From: Acidobacteriota bacterium | GTDB taxonomy: Bacteria; Acidobacteriota; UBA6911; JACQSX01 | DNA length: 8,050 nucleotides | Direction: 5' to 3' | NCBI GenBank assembly: GCA_016199665.1 | Contig: JACQGG010000114.1 | Coordinates: 1-8,050, forward strand | Shown: piece after piece, positions 1 through 5,808 of the stretch | Layout of the letters: every line of letters begins with the position of its first letter | How positions within the stretch are numbered: the first letter of the stretch is position 1 | Notes under the pieces: generated by a model | What the model saw: the letters and a program-made list of their open reading frames with translations, nothing else | What the model was told of the DNA's origin: nothing | The model's database searches: none | Made by a program: the position numbers and the translations under genes

Positions 1-169
1 CACCGCAGGCGCTTCCGCCCCGGAACTGGTTGTGGAAAACGTCGTCCGGTACCTGAAATCCTGCGGCTATACCTCCGTGCGTGAAGTAACAGTCACACAG
101 GAAAATGTCTTTTTCTCGCTGCCTCCGGAGCTGCACGCGGAGGCGGCTCCGAAATTGAGCAGCGTATGA
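1..169 (+). CDS. ispH: 4-hydroxy-3-methylbut-2-enyl diphosphate reductase (IspH/LytB), C-terminal fragment
   Basis: This is the last 55 codons of a gene entering from the left; the first full codon is at base 2 and the TGA stop at 167-169. The fragment opens with TAGASAPE, the conserved C-terminal substrate-pocket motif of IspH, followed by ENVVRYL and a closing segment with ENVFFSLPPEL, which matches the family's usual ending (ENI/VxFxxPxEL). IspH is an iron-sulfur enzyme of the cytoplasm that performs the last step of the MEP isoprenoid pathway, giving IPP and DMAPP. The cluster cysteines and most of the enzyme lie outside the window, so intactness cannot be judged. A short GC-rich inverted repeat (CCCGC/GCGGG, 171-184) follows the stop but lacks a T-tract. 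Confidence 0.9.
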   Translation, partial: TAGASAPELVVENVVRYLKSCGYTSVREVTVTQENVFFSLPPELHAEAAPKLSSV

Positions 170-239
170 CCCCGCGTCGGCGGGCCGCTCGACTGGGCCT
201 GCCGGGCCACGCCAATCAGGGGCTGGGGACGAAATTGCA

Positions 240-542
240 ATGACTGACGAGTTAAAGTCCGCCTACGAAAGAGCCCTGGAAAGGCTGAGGGAACAGGGCA
301 TCGACCAGCCGGTCGAGTCGACCACCGAAGAGCAGAAAGCCGAGATTGTCAGGATCAGAAACCTGTACAAGTCCAGGATTGCTGAACTGGAAATCAGCAA
401 GCAGAGCGCCACTGCCAAGGCCGTCGGCGCGCAAAACCACGAGGAACTGGAAAAGATTCAGCAGCACTTTGTCAGCGAGCGGGCAAGGCTGGAGCAGGCA
501 ATGGAACGCGAACTCGCCGCGGTCCGCCGGACAAAGGACTAG
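240..542 (+). CDS. Hypothetical small charged helical protein
   Basis: I do not recognise a named family for this 100-residue protein. It has no cysteine, signal peptide or membrane segment. It is rich in Glu, Lys, Arg, Ala and Gln and looks almost entirely helical: a short helix at about residues 3-19, a helix at 28-57, and a helix at 66-97 with coiled-coil-like spacing of Leu/Ile/Val/Phe. It is probably a soluble cytoplasmic protein that dimerises or binds a partner through coiled coils; that is inference from composition only. A weak GGGGA lies upstream of the ATG, and the reading frame is unbroken. It follows ispH by 70 bases on the same strand and may be cotranscribed with it. Its TAG stop overlaps the glucokinase stop on the other strand. 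Confidence 0.7.
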   Translation: MTDELKSAYERALERLREQGIDQPVESTTEEQKAEIVRIRNLYKSRIAELEISKQSATAKAVGAQNHEELEKIQQHFVSERARLEQAMERELAAVRRTKD

Positions 543-1537
543 TTCTCCCGTTCCTGCTCAAGAAAGGCCCGGCGTGCGGCGCCGGCCAGGGCTGTCTTCT
601 CGTCCAGGATCAGATTCACGGGGATCGCCCGCATCAACGGCTCAAAGCGCCCTTTGTCAACAAAGGCCCGCATGAAGATTCCATCGGAAAGTTTTTCCCG
701 TATCTTGGGGGCAATTCCGCCGGCGACATAGACCCCTCCCACCGCCAGAGTCTTCAGCGCCAGGTTTCCCGCCTCGGCCCCATAGATGGAGACAAACAGG
801 CGCAGAGCGCGCATGGCCAGCGGATGGGTCCCGGCCAGCGCCGCCGCGACAATCTCGGCCGCCGGATCTCCCTCGTTATTCTGAAGTTGAAGCCATGCCG
901 GCTCGATATCGCCGCCTGTGTCCCGAAGGAACCAGAAAATGCTCGACAGTCCCGGTCCGGACAGCAGACGCTCGTAGCTGACGTGGCCAAATCTTGTCCG
1001 AAGCCAGCTCAACAGCTTCGCCTCCAGATCGTTGCGCGGTCCAAATTCAGCGTGTCCTCCCTCGCAAGCCGAGGGACGGTGAGTCTTGCCGTCCCAGAAC
1101 AGAAATGCCTCCCCGAGTCCGGTTCCGGCGGCAATCACCGCGCGGTTGCCCGTCATCGGTTCTCCCCGATTCAGGCACAGCAGCGACTCCGGCTTGATCT
1201 CGCTGATTCCGTAGGCGGTCGCTTCTAGGTCGTTAATCAGGAGAACCGGCGCAATTTTCAAGGGAGCGGCGACCTTTTTCGAATCGATCACCCAGGGAAG
1301 ATTCGGCGTTTGAACTTCTTCCCCAAGAACGGGGCCCGCAACCCCAAAGCAGGCGTGCGTGATCCGCAAGTCTCCCTCCAGAACAGTCTGGCGAAGAAAT
1401 TCTCTGACAACATCCTCCAGGGCCGGGTAACGGCCGCTGGGAAAGGTTTTCAAGACAAGAGGGTGGGCCAGGTTGCGGGAGTCATTAAACAGTCCAAGGT
1501 GGGTTTTGGTACCCCCAACATCTCCCGCCAGAATCAC
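539..1537 (-). CDS. glk: Glucokinase (Glk family, EC 2.7.1.2)
   Basis: ATP-dependent phosphorylation of glucose to glucose-6-phosphate in the cytoplasm. The 332 residues match the usual bacterial Glk length. Visible motifs: the N-terminal phosphate loop DVGGTKTHLGLF (6-17); IND (101-103), whose Asp103 is the expected catalytic base; EGGHAEFGPR (159-168), with Glu159 and His162 corresponding to the glucose-binding Glu/His; SYERLLSGPGL (187-197), with Glu189 the further sugar ligand; and VAGGIAPK (271-278) of the adenosine region. All expected sugar-binding residues are present, so it is probably active. The start is GTG at 1535-1537. It is the only usable start, because an in-frame TGA lies a few codons upstream and no other start codon intervenes. 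An AAGGTG Shine-Dalgarno-like element lies five bases before it. It is divergent from the MBL hydrolase gene. Confidence 0.95.
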   Translation of the reverse strand: MILAGDVGGTKTHLGLFNDSRNLAHPLVLKTFPSGRYPALEDVVREFLRQTVLEGDLRITHACFGVAGPVLGEEVQTPNLPWVIDSKKVAAPLKIAPVLLINDLEATAYGISEIKPESLLCLNRGEPMTGNRAVIAAGTGLGEAFLFWDGKTHRPSACEGGHAEFGPRNDLEAKLLSWLRTRFGHVSYERLLSGPGLSSIFWFLRDTGGDIEPAWLQLQNNEGDPAAEIVAAALAGTHPLAMRALRLFVSIYGAEAGNLALKTLAVGGVYVAGGIAPKIREKLSDGIFMRAFVDKGRFEPLMRAIPVNLILDEKTALAGAARRAFLEQEREN

Positions 1538-1578
1538 CCCGGCACCTTGACAGACAAGACCGGTTGCGGGTCACGCAT
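1534..1578 (-). CDS. Possible 14-codon leader ORF overlapping the glk start
   Basis: An ATG at 1576-1578 opens a 14-residue frame (MRDPQPVLSVKVPG) whose TGA stop overlaps the GTG start of glk in a GTGA tetranucleotide, a layout typical of translational coupling. No clear Shine-Dalgarno site precedes the ATG, and so short a frame can arise by chance. It may be a leader peptide that couples ribosome delivery to glk, or nothing. Confidence 0.2.
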   Translation of the reverse strand: MRDPQPVLSVKVPG

Positions 1579-1621
1579 TCGGATGGTATTCTCGTGAGCC
1601 TCTTCAACTGTGTTTTTGCGC

Positions 1622-1650
1622 TTCAGAACTTTCACAAGCCACGATACTAT
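1622..1650 (+). promoter_or_regulatory. Putative sigma-70 promoter for the MBL hydrolase gene
   Basis: TTCAGA (1622-1627, four of six to TTGACA) and TACTAT (1645-1650, four of six to TATAAT) are separated by exactly 17 bases, in the gap between the divergent glk and hydrolase genes. Transcription would start near 1657, leaving a leader of about 28 bases with an AGGA Shine-Dalgarno at 1677-1680. Called by eye only. Confidence 0.4.
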
Positions 1651-1684
1651 TAACTGAGGCTGGATTCAACCCGGGCAGGACCGA

Positions 1685-2560
1685 ATGCAAAACGAGGAAA
1701 ATTTCCGCCTCCGCTTGAAGTTCTGGGGCGTCCGAGGCTCTAGTCCTACGCCGCAAATTGAAAACCTGAGCTATGGCGGCAACACCCCCTGCGTTGAAGT
1801 GCGGCTTCCCAACAACGATGTCTTCATCTTCGACGGGGGAACCGGCGTCCGCAATCTTGGCACGGCGCTGCTTGAAGAATTCAAGGGCCGCAAGTTGTCT
1901 GCCACGTTCTTCCTGACTCACTATCACTGGGACCATATTCAGGGAATCCCCTTTTTTGGACCCCTCTATAAGGCTGAAAACGAGTTTCGTTTCCACTCGT
2001 TTCGGTCATCGTGCCCGGTGCGGCGCGGGGAAACTGAGGTGCGCACCGTGAGCGTGGAGGAGATGCTCGAAGGGCAGATGAGGAACCCTTACTTCCCGGT
2101 TAATTTCGGATTTCTGCCGTCAAGCCGGAGCTTTTGCGAAATCGACCGGCAAGCCGTCAAGTTTGGCAGCCTGACGGTGCATCCTTTTCCCATGAATCAC
2201 CCGGACGGGGCGCGGGGTTATCGTATTGAATCGGATGGGGCCGTCATTGTCTATGCCACTGACATGGAACACGGAGACAACAAGTTGGATTCGGTGGTTC
2301 GCGAATTCTCGCAGAATGCCGATTTCTTGATCTTCGATGCTCAGTACACTCCTGAAGAATACCCGGCTCACAAAGGGTGGGGACACAGCACCTGGGAAGA
2401 AGGGATCCGTGTGGCAAAAGAGGCGAAGGTGAAGCAGCTCGCGCTGTTTCACCACGACCCGGTCCACGCGGACCAGACGATATTCGACATCGTCCAGCAG
2501 GCCCGGCGGCATTTTGAAAATACCCTGGCTGCCAAAGAGGGCTTGGTCTTTTGCTTTTAA
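1685..2560 (+). CDS. MBL-fold metallo-hydrolase (PhnP-like / COG1235 type)
   Basis: A 291-residue metallo-beta-lactamase-fold hydrolase of the PhnP/RNase Z-like branch. It opens with LKFWGVRGSSPTP (11-23) and YGGNTPCVEV (30-39), an N-terminal signature of a common bacterial subgroup. Metal ligands are visible: HYHWDH (79-84, the HxHxDH motif), His172 in NHPDG, Asp193 in YATDMEHGD, and the C-terminal histidines in GWGHSTWEEG (His234) and LFHHDP (256/257). The binuclear metal centre therefore looks complete. No signal peptide or fused domain is present, so it is cytoplasmic. By family it should hydrolyse a phosphodiester (possibly cyclic phosphate or cyclic nucleotide), but the substrate cannot be read from sequence. 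The ATG has AGGA four bases upstream. The TAA stop directly abuts the stop of the cytochrome c remnant on the other strand. Confidence 0.88.
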   Translation: MQNEENFRLRLKFWGVRGSSPTPQIENLSYGGNTPCVEVRLPNNDVFIFDGGTGVRNLGTALLEEFKGRKLSATFFLTHYHWDHIQGIPFFGPLYKAENEFRFHSFRSSCPVRRGETEVRTVSVEEMLEGQMRNPYFPVNFGFLPSSRSFCEIDRQAVKFGSLTVHPFPMNHPDGARGYRIESDGAVIVYATDMEHGDNKLDSVVREFSQNADFLIFDAQYTPEEYPAHKGWGHSTWEEGIRVAKEAKVKQLALFHHDPVHADQTIFDIVQQARRHFENTLAAKEGLVFCF

Positions 2561-2760
2561 CTAATTTCCCTTCAGCGTCCGAAGAAAGGCGATCAGGTTG
2601 GCAACGTCTTCGGGCGAAAGATCCTTGGCCGGTTTCATCTTGCCCGTGCCTTCAACGACATTCTTCTGCAATAAAGGCAGCTGCTTTGCGGACTGACTGA
2701 GGCGTTACCCTGTTGCTCCTCCGGCGTGCCACTCGGTCTGGAAGCATGACGATTATAGCA
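2561..2760 (-). pseudogene. Decayed class I cytochrome c remnant
   Basis: Read on the minus strand, bases 2704 to 2561 encode 47 open residues ending in a TAG. They include NVVEGTGKMKPAKDLSPED and then VANLIAFLRTLKGN, the C-terminal half of a class I cytochrome c: a methionine-ligand GxGKM loop and the final LSxEDVxxLIAFLRTL helix. Upstream this frame meets a TAA (2705-2707) and has no start codon. In another frame, bases 2760-2746 read CYNRH, which would be the CxxCH heme-binding motif with the second Cys changed to Arg by one T-to-C transition. The spacing to GKM (about 34 codons) is plausible. A frameshift, a lost heme cysteine and a missing N-terminus with signal peptide indicate a dead gene. 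The C-terminal match is convincing; the heme-motif reading is less certain. Confidence 0.55.
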
Positions 2761-2812
2761 CGATTGCCCGCAGCGGTTGGAGATCCCCGGCCAGCTCTTG
2801 CCGCTTTCACCG

Positions 2813-2841
2813 TTGTATCAAACCGCCGCCGATAGTAGATT
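2813..2841 (+). promoter_or_regulatory. Weak candidate promoter directly before the dehydrogenase ATG
   Basis: TTGTAT (2813-2818, three of six) and TAGATT (2836-2841, four of six) lie 17 bases apart. The predicted start point falls at about 2849, on or next to the ATG at 2850, which would give a leaderless or nearly leaderless transcript. This fits with the absence of a Shine-Dalgarno site before the gene. The match is weak. Confidence 0.22.
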
Positions 2842-2849
2842 GACCGGCG

Positions 2850-3950
2850 ATGAAGAGGTTTAGAATTTTCGCCACTTGTGACATTGGCCGGGAGGCCCTG
2901 CAGCGCCTCTCAGGCCGGGGATATGATGTTGAAACCTACGACAAGCCTGACCCGCCGCCCAAAAGCATGATCCTGTTGAAGGTGGCCTCCGGCATTGATG
3001 CTCTCATCACCACGCTACGCGATCCGATCGACGAGGAAGTTTTCAAGGCAGGCGCAAGAACTCTCAAGGTCGTGGGGCAGGACGCGGTCGGTTTTGACAA
3101 CATCGACCGGGCGGCTGCAAATCGCTACCGCATTCCCTTTACCCATACGCCGGATGTGCTCACGGAAGCGACCGCCGAGTTTGCGCTGTTCATGCTGGGA
3201 TGCGTTTCACGCCGGCTCTACCCCAGCGAGCGCATTGTCCGGCAAAAAGAATGGAAAACATGGCATCCCTATCTCCCGTTCCTAGGTGACGAGGTCTCCG
3301 GAAGGACTGTCGCCGTGATAGGGTTGGGGCGCATTGGCAAGGCCTTTGCCCTGAAGTGTGCGGCCCTGGACATGGATATTCTTTGCCACAGCCGGAGGCA
3401 AGACCGGGAATTTGTCGCATCGGCGCAGCGTCTGCTTGACGTAAAATTCAACTTGGGGTTGTCGCGGCGCCGTCCCCTTATTCAACCGGCTTCCCTCGAG
3501 GAAGCCCTGCGCGGCGCCGACTACGTCTCGCTGCACCTCCCGCTTTCAAGCGAGACTCACCATCTGATCAACGAAGCGAGTCTGCGGCTGATGAAGCCGA
3601 CAGCCTATCTGATCAATACTTCCCGGGGAGCGGTCATAGAGGAGCAGGCCCTCTATCGCGCTCTGAAGACCGGAACCATTGCAGGAGCCGCGCTGGACGT
3701 GTTTGAAAAGGAGCCATTGCCGGAGGATTCTCCCCTGCGGGACCCGGAACTGGAGGAGAGGCTCCGGTTGTTCCATCACTTCGCCAGCGCCGGCCGCCGG
3801 ACGCGCTTGTCCCCTGACCCCTCCACCGGGATGGCGGGGCGCTGTGTGCAGGGGGTGATCGACGTGCTGGAAGGCAACTATGGCGGCAATCCAGCCCACA
3901 TGCCGTACGTGGTCAATAAGGAAGCGTTCCTGCAGGACTTGAACGGTTGA
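2850..3950 (+). CDS. D-isomer-specific 2-hydroxyacid dehydrogenase, atypical subfamily
   Basis: A cytoplasmic NAD(P)-dependent oxidoreductase interconverting a 2-keto acid and a D-2-hydroxy acid. Phosphoglycerate, glyoxylate/hydroxypyruvate or D-lactate-type substrates are possible and not distinguishable here. The N-terminal substrate domain includes VVGQDAVGFDNID (74-86). The Rossmann domain has VAVIGLGRIGKAF (154-166, GxGxxG at 158-163). The catalytic Arg is in NTSRGAVIEE (Arg259) and the Glu in ALDVFEKEPLP (Glu288). The histidine position, usually PHxGSA, reads HHFASA (His310). The second strand of the Rossmann fold ends in HSRR (180-183) rather than an acidic residue, which suggests NADP preference. 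At 366 residues it is longer than the usual 310-340, mainly through an extra segment at about 184-213 and a C-terminal tail (MPYVVNKEAF). The triad is complete, so it is probably active. No Shine-Dalgarno is evident. Confidence 0.88.
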   Translation: MKRFRIFATCDIGREALQRLSGRGYDVETYDKPDPPPKSMILLKVASGIDALITTLRDPIDEEVFKAGARTLKVVGQDAVGFDNIDRAAANRYRIPFTHTPDVLTEATAEFALFMLGCVSRRLYPSERIVRQKEWKTWHPYLPFLGDEVSGRTVAVIGLGRIGKAFALKCAALDMDILCHSRRQDREFVASAQRLLDVKFNLGLSRRRPLIQPASLEEALRGADYVSLHLPLSSETHHLINEASLRLMKPTAYLINTSRGAVIEEQALYRALKTGTIAGAALDVFEKEPLPEDSPLRDPELEERLRLFHHFASAGRRTRLSPDPSTGMAGRCVQGVIDVLEGNYGGNPAHMPYVVNKEAFLQDLNG

Positions 3951-4024
3951 CCGCGAAGTCTCGCCGGCTCATTTTCCTGCCGCCTTGGGGCGGGACATTG
4001 AGGCGGAACGGCGTATGCCCCACG

Positions 4025-4064
4025 AAAAAAAATGCCGCGAAAGTCCTGGGAACTTTCGCGGCAT
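4025..4064 (-). terminator. Strong intrinsic terminator of the cold shock gene
   Basis: A perfect 13-base-pair stem (ATGCCGCGAAAGT at 4032-4044 with its complement at 4052-4064) has a seven-base loop. On the minus strand it is followed by an eight-base T-tract (A-run 4025-4032 on the plus strand). It lies 20 bases after the cold shock stop codon. The plus-strand side has no T-tract, so it should not efficiently terminate the converging dehydrogenase transcript. Confidence 0.92.
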
Positions 4065-4084
4065 CTCACGAAAAATGGATAGGC

Positions 4085-4291
4085 TTAAAGCTTGGTCACG
4101 TTTTCGGCCTGGTCGCCTTTTGGACCGCGGGTTACGGTGAACTCCACCGATTGGCCTTCCGTCAGCGTCTTGAACCCCGAACCCTGGATGGCGGAATGAT
4201 GCACAAACACATCTTCGCCCGAAGCCCGTTTGATAAAACCGAAGCCTTTCGCGTCATTAAACCACTTTACTGTTCCTTGTTCTCTGTTCAT
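4085..4291 (-). CDS. CspA-family cold shock protein
   Basis: A 68-residue single cold-shock domain (OB fold) that binds single-stranded RNA or DNA, typically acting as an RNA chaperone in the cytoplasm. It opens with GTVKWFNDAKGFGFI (6-20), containing RNP1 (KGFGFI, 15-20). RNP2 follows as VFVHH (28-32), then the SAIQGSGFKTLTEGQSVEF core and a C-terminal VTRGPKGDQAENV stretch. Length and motifs are entirely typical. The ATG is preceded by a clear AAAGGAAA ribosome site seven bases upstream, inside a CAA-rich leader. It forms its own unit: a promoter at 4438-4466, a leader of about 140 bases, and a perfect terminator downstream. Which csp paralogue it is, and whether it is cold-inducible or constitutive, cannot be told from the protein. 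Confidence 0.95.
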   Translation of the reverse strand: MNREQGTVKWFNDAKGFGFIKRASGEDVFVHHSAIQGSGFKTLTEGQSVEFTVTRGPKGDQAENVTKL

Positions 4292-4431
4292 TGTTGTTTC
4301 CTTTGTTGTTGTTGTTTAGATTTTACCTTGTCCGTTTTCGTGAGCGTTTTAGGGACACAAAAAAAGAGCTCAGGACCCCCAGGCCCCTAGAGCTCTCTGT
4401 GTTCTCTGCCACAAAAACCTGATCAAGACCT
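4292..4431 (-). promoter_or_regulatory. Long 5' leader of the cold shock gene
   Basis: If transcription starts at the promoter at 4438-4466, the csp mRNA carries a leader of about 140 bases, comparable to the long regulatory leaders of cold-inducible csp genes. Two elements can be seen: a hairpin followed by a U-tract in its middle (4359-4396), and just before the start codon a (CAA)n-like tract around 4303-4318 that should be unstructured and leave the ribosome site open. No match to the enterobacterial cold box was found. Confidence 0.45.
4359..4396 (-). terminator. Terminator-like hairpin between the polyketide synthase and csp genes (possible attenuator)
   Basis: AGAGCTC plus AGG (4365-4374) pairs with CCT plus GAGCTCT (4386-4396) across a single bulged A. 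On the minus strand it is followed by a seven-base T-tract (A-run 4359-4365). It could terminate transcripts reading through from the polyketide synthase gene, whose stop is at 4521. It also lies downstream of the likely csp promoter, so csp transcripts would have to pass it; this makes conditional attenuation possible. Confidence 0.65.
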
Positions 4432-4437
4432 AATCCA

Positions 4438-4466
4438 AGTGTAAGAGAAATCTTCAGCTTTGGCAA
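4438..4466 (-). promoter_or_regulatory. Putative sigma-70 promoter of the cold shock gene
   Basis: On the minus strand, TTGCCA (4461-4466, five of six to TTGACA) and TACACT (4438-4443, four of six to TATAAT) are 17 bases apart. The start point would be near 4431. It sits between the polyketide synthase stop and the csp gene and is the best promoter-like match I found by eye in this gap. A weaker TAAAAT box nearer the gene lacks a convincing partner. Confidence 0.5.
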
Positions 4467-4520
4467 GCGAATTGTTGGCTGGGTTGGGTGGCCGAACTTT
4501 GAGCCCCGGAAATTGCTCAT

Positions 4521-5711
4521 TCAGAATTCTGCCAGCGCGAGCTCCGCGGCGAAGCCCGGACCCATGGCGGCAATCAAACCGATCTCCCCTTCCGCCGGCC
4601 GCCCTCGCTCGATTACATCTTTCAATACAAACAGCGCCGAAGCAGAAGAGATGTTGCCATAACAGCGCAGGGTGTGGCGGCTGAAACGGAGCGCCTCCGG
4701 GGACACGCCAAACCCTTCCTGGTAAGCTCGCAGAATCCTGGGGCCTCCGGGATGAAAGATGCAGTAGTCGATGTCCGAGAGCGCAAGGGCATTCTCGTCG
4801 AGGAAGCGGTTCACGATCCCGGGGAGATGATCTCGGACGTAGCAGTGTACCCGCGGCGAAAGAATGAGTTCCAGACCTTTATCGGTCACATCCCAGCCCA
4901 TGACGTCGAGCGACCCCCGAATCAGTTCAGATCGGGCGCTGAAGATCCGCGGGCCGGAGAACGCGCGTTTCGCGCCATCCACCAGCACCGCCGCTACACC
5001 GTCCCCGAAGAGGGAAGCGGCAATGAGGTTCTTGACGCTGGTGTCGGCTTTTTGAAAAGTCTGGCCACACAGCTCTACTGCCAAAATCAACGTCCTCGAA
5101 TCGGGGTAGCAAAGCGCAAAATCCCGGGCATGGGCCAGCGCGTTAACACCGCCGGCGCAGCCAATCCCGAACAGAGGAGAGCGGCGGACGTCCGGGCGCA
5201 AGCCCGCATAGTTAAAAAGATGGGCTTCAAGGCTGGGAGTCATCAGGCCGGTCGTGGTCACATAGATGACCTGATCGATGGATGCCACCGAATCCCTGCC
5301 CAGTACACGCTGCAGCGCTTCCGTTGCCAGGGCGACGCCCTGCTGGAGGAAGTCCTGGTTGAACTGCTGAAAACTGCGCGGCGCTAAGTAGTAATCCGGA
5401 GGAAAACAAAAATGGCGAAACTTCACCTCGGAATGGTCCAGAACTTCAATCAACCGATCGATTCCAGGAAGATTCTGAAAGTGAGTTTGACAAATTTCTT
5501 TGACCTGCGCTTGGGAAACGCGAAACGAAGGAACTGCCGTGGCTATCGATACGATTCGCGGGGCATCCGATACAAAGGCGCAACTCATGCCAAGGATTCT
5601 ATCGCAGGCGCGATCCGAATCCTCGGATTCAGTAGGAACTCCTATGGGTTGCCCCCGAATTGCAGCGGCCGGGGAAAGGGCGCATGTCAAGAGTCTTGGG
5701 ATGGAAATCAT
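4521..5711 (-). CDS. Type III polyketide synthase (chalcone/stilbene synthase family)
   Basis: A homodimeric thiolase-fold enzyme that extends a CoA-linked starter with malonyl-CoA units, usually giving alkylpyrones, alkylresorcinols or similar phenolics. The catalytic triad is complete (numbering from 5711): Cys185 in FGIGCAGGVNALAHA, His320 in CIFHPGGPRIL, Asn353 in YGNISSASALFVL. The C-terminal MGPGFAAE loop (383-390) is also typical. Starter and chain length cannot be predicted. Start choice: ATG at 5711 has AAGGAG upstream but with a long 12-base spacer, and gives 396 residues. ATG at 5588 (MSCAFVSDAPRIVS) gives 355 residues, the usual family length, but has no ribosome site. The extra 41 residues resemble nothing I know, so the true start may be 5588. 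No methyltransferase or other tailoring gene adjoins it. Confidence 0.92.
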   Translation of the reverse strand: MISIPRLLTCALSPAAAIRGQPIGVPTESEDSDRACDRILGMSCAFVSDAPRIVSIATAVPSFRVSQAQVKEICQTHFQNLPGIDRLIEVLDHSEVKFRHFCFPPDYYLAPRSFQQFNQDFLQQGVALATEALQRVLGRDSVASIDQVIYVTTTGLMTPSLEAHLFNYAGLRPDVRRSPLFGIGCAGGVNALAHARDFALCYPDSRTLILAVELCGQTFQKADTSVKNLIAASLFGDGVAAVLVDGAKRAFSGPRIFSARSELIRGSLDVMGWDVTDKGLELILSPRVHCYVRDHLPGIVNRFLDENALALSDIDYCIFHPGGPRILRAYQEGFGVSPEALRFSRHTLRCYGNISSASALFVLKDVIERGRPAEGEIGLIAAMGPGFAAELALAEF

Positions 5712-5808
5712 CTGATCGAGCTTCTCCTTGCCTCAGATCTTCCCGTTTGGATGCCTGATTTGATATATTTCTGCGAAGCAATCTGGGCCTTTCCACGGGA
5801 GAACAAGC

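Noticed and set aside
171..184. CCCGC/GCGGG hairpin after the ispH stop as a terminator
   Set aside because: A five-base stem without a following T-tract; insufficient to call.
1604..1996. 130-codon minus-strand frame across the hydrolase 5' end
   Set aside because: Antisense to the metal-binding region of the MBL hydrolase and to its likely promoter; no recognisable protein.
3947..4390. 147-codon plus-strand frame after the dehydrogenase
   Set aside because: Runs antisense through the cold shock terminator, gene and leader; the low-complexity Cys/Phe-rich end is the complement of the CAA-rich leader.
4674..5387. 237-codon open frame on the plus strand
   Set aside because: It lies wholly antisense to the type III polyketide synthase, whose catalytic motifs are unambiguous; its translation shows no family features.
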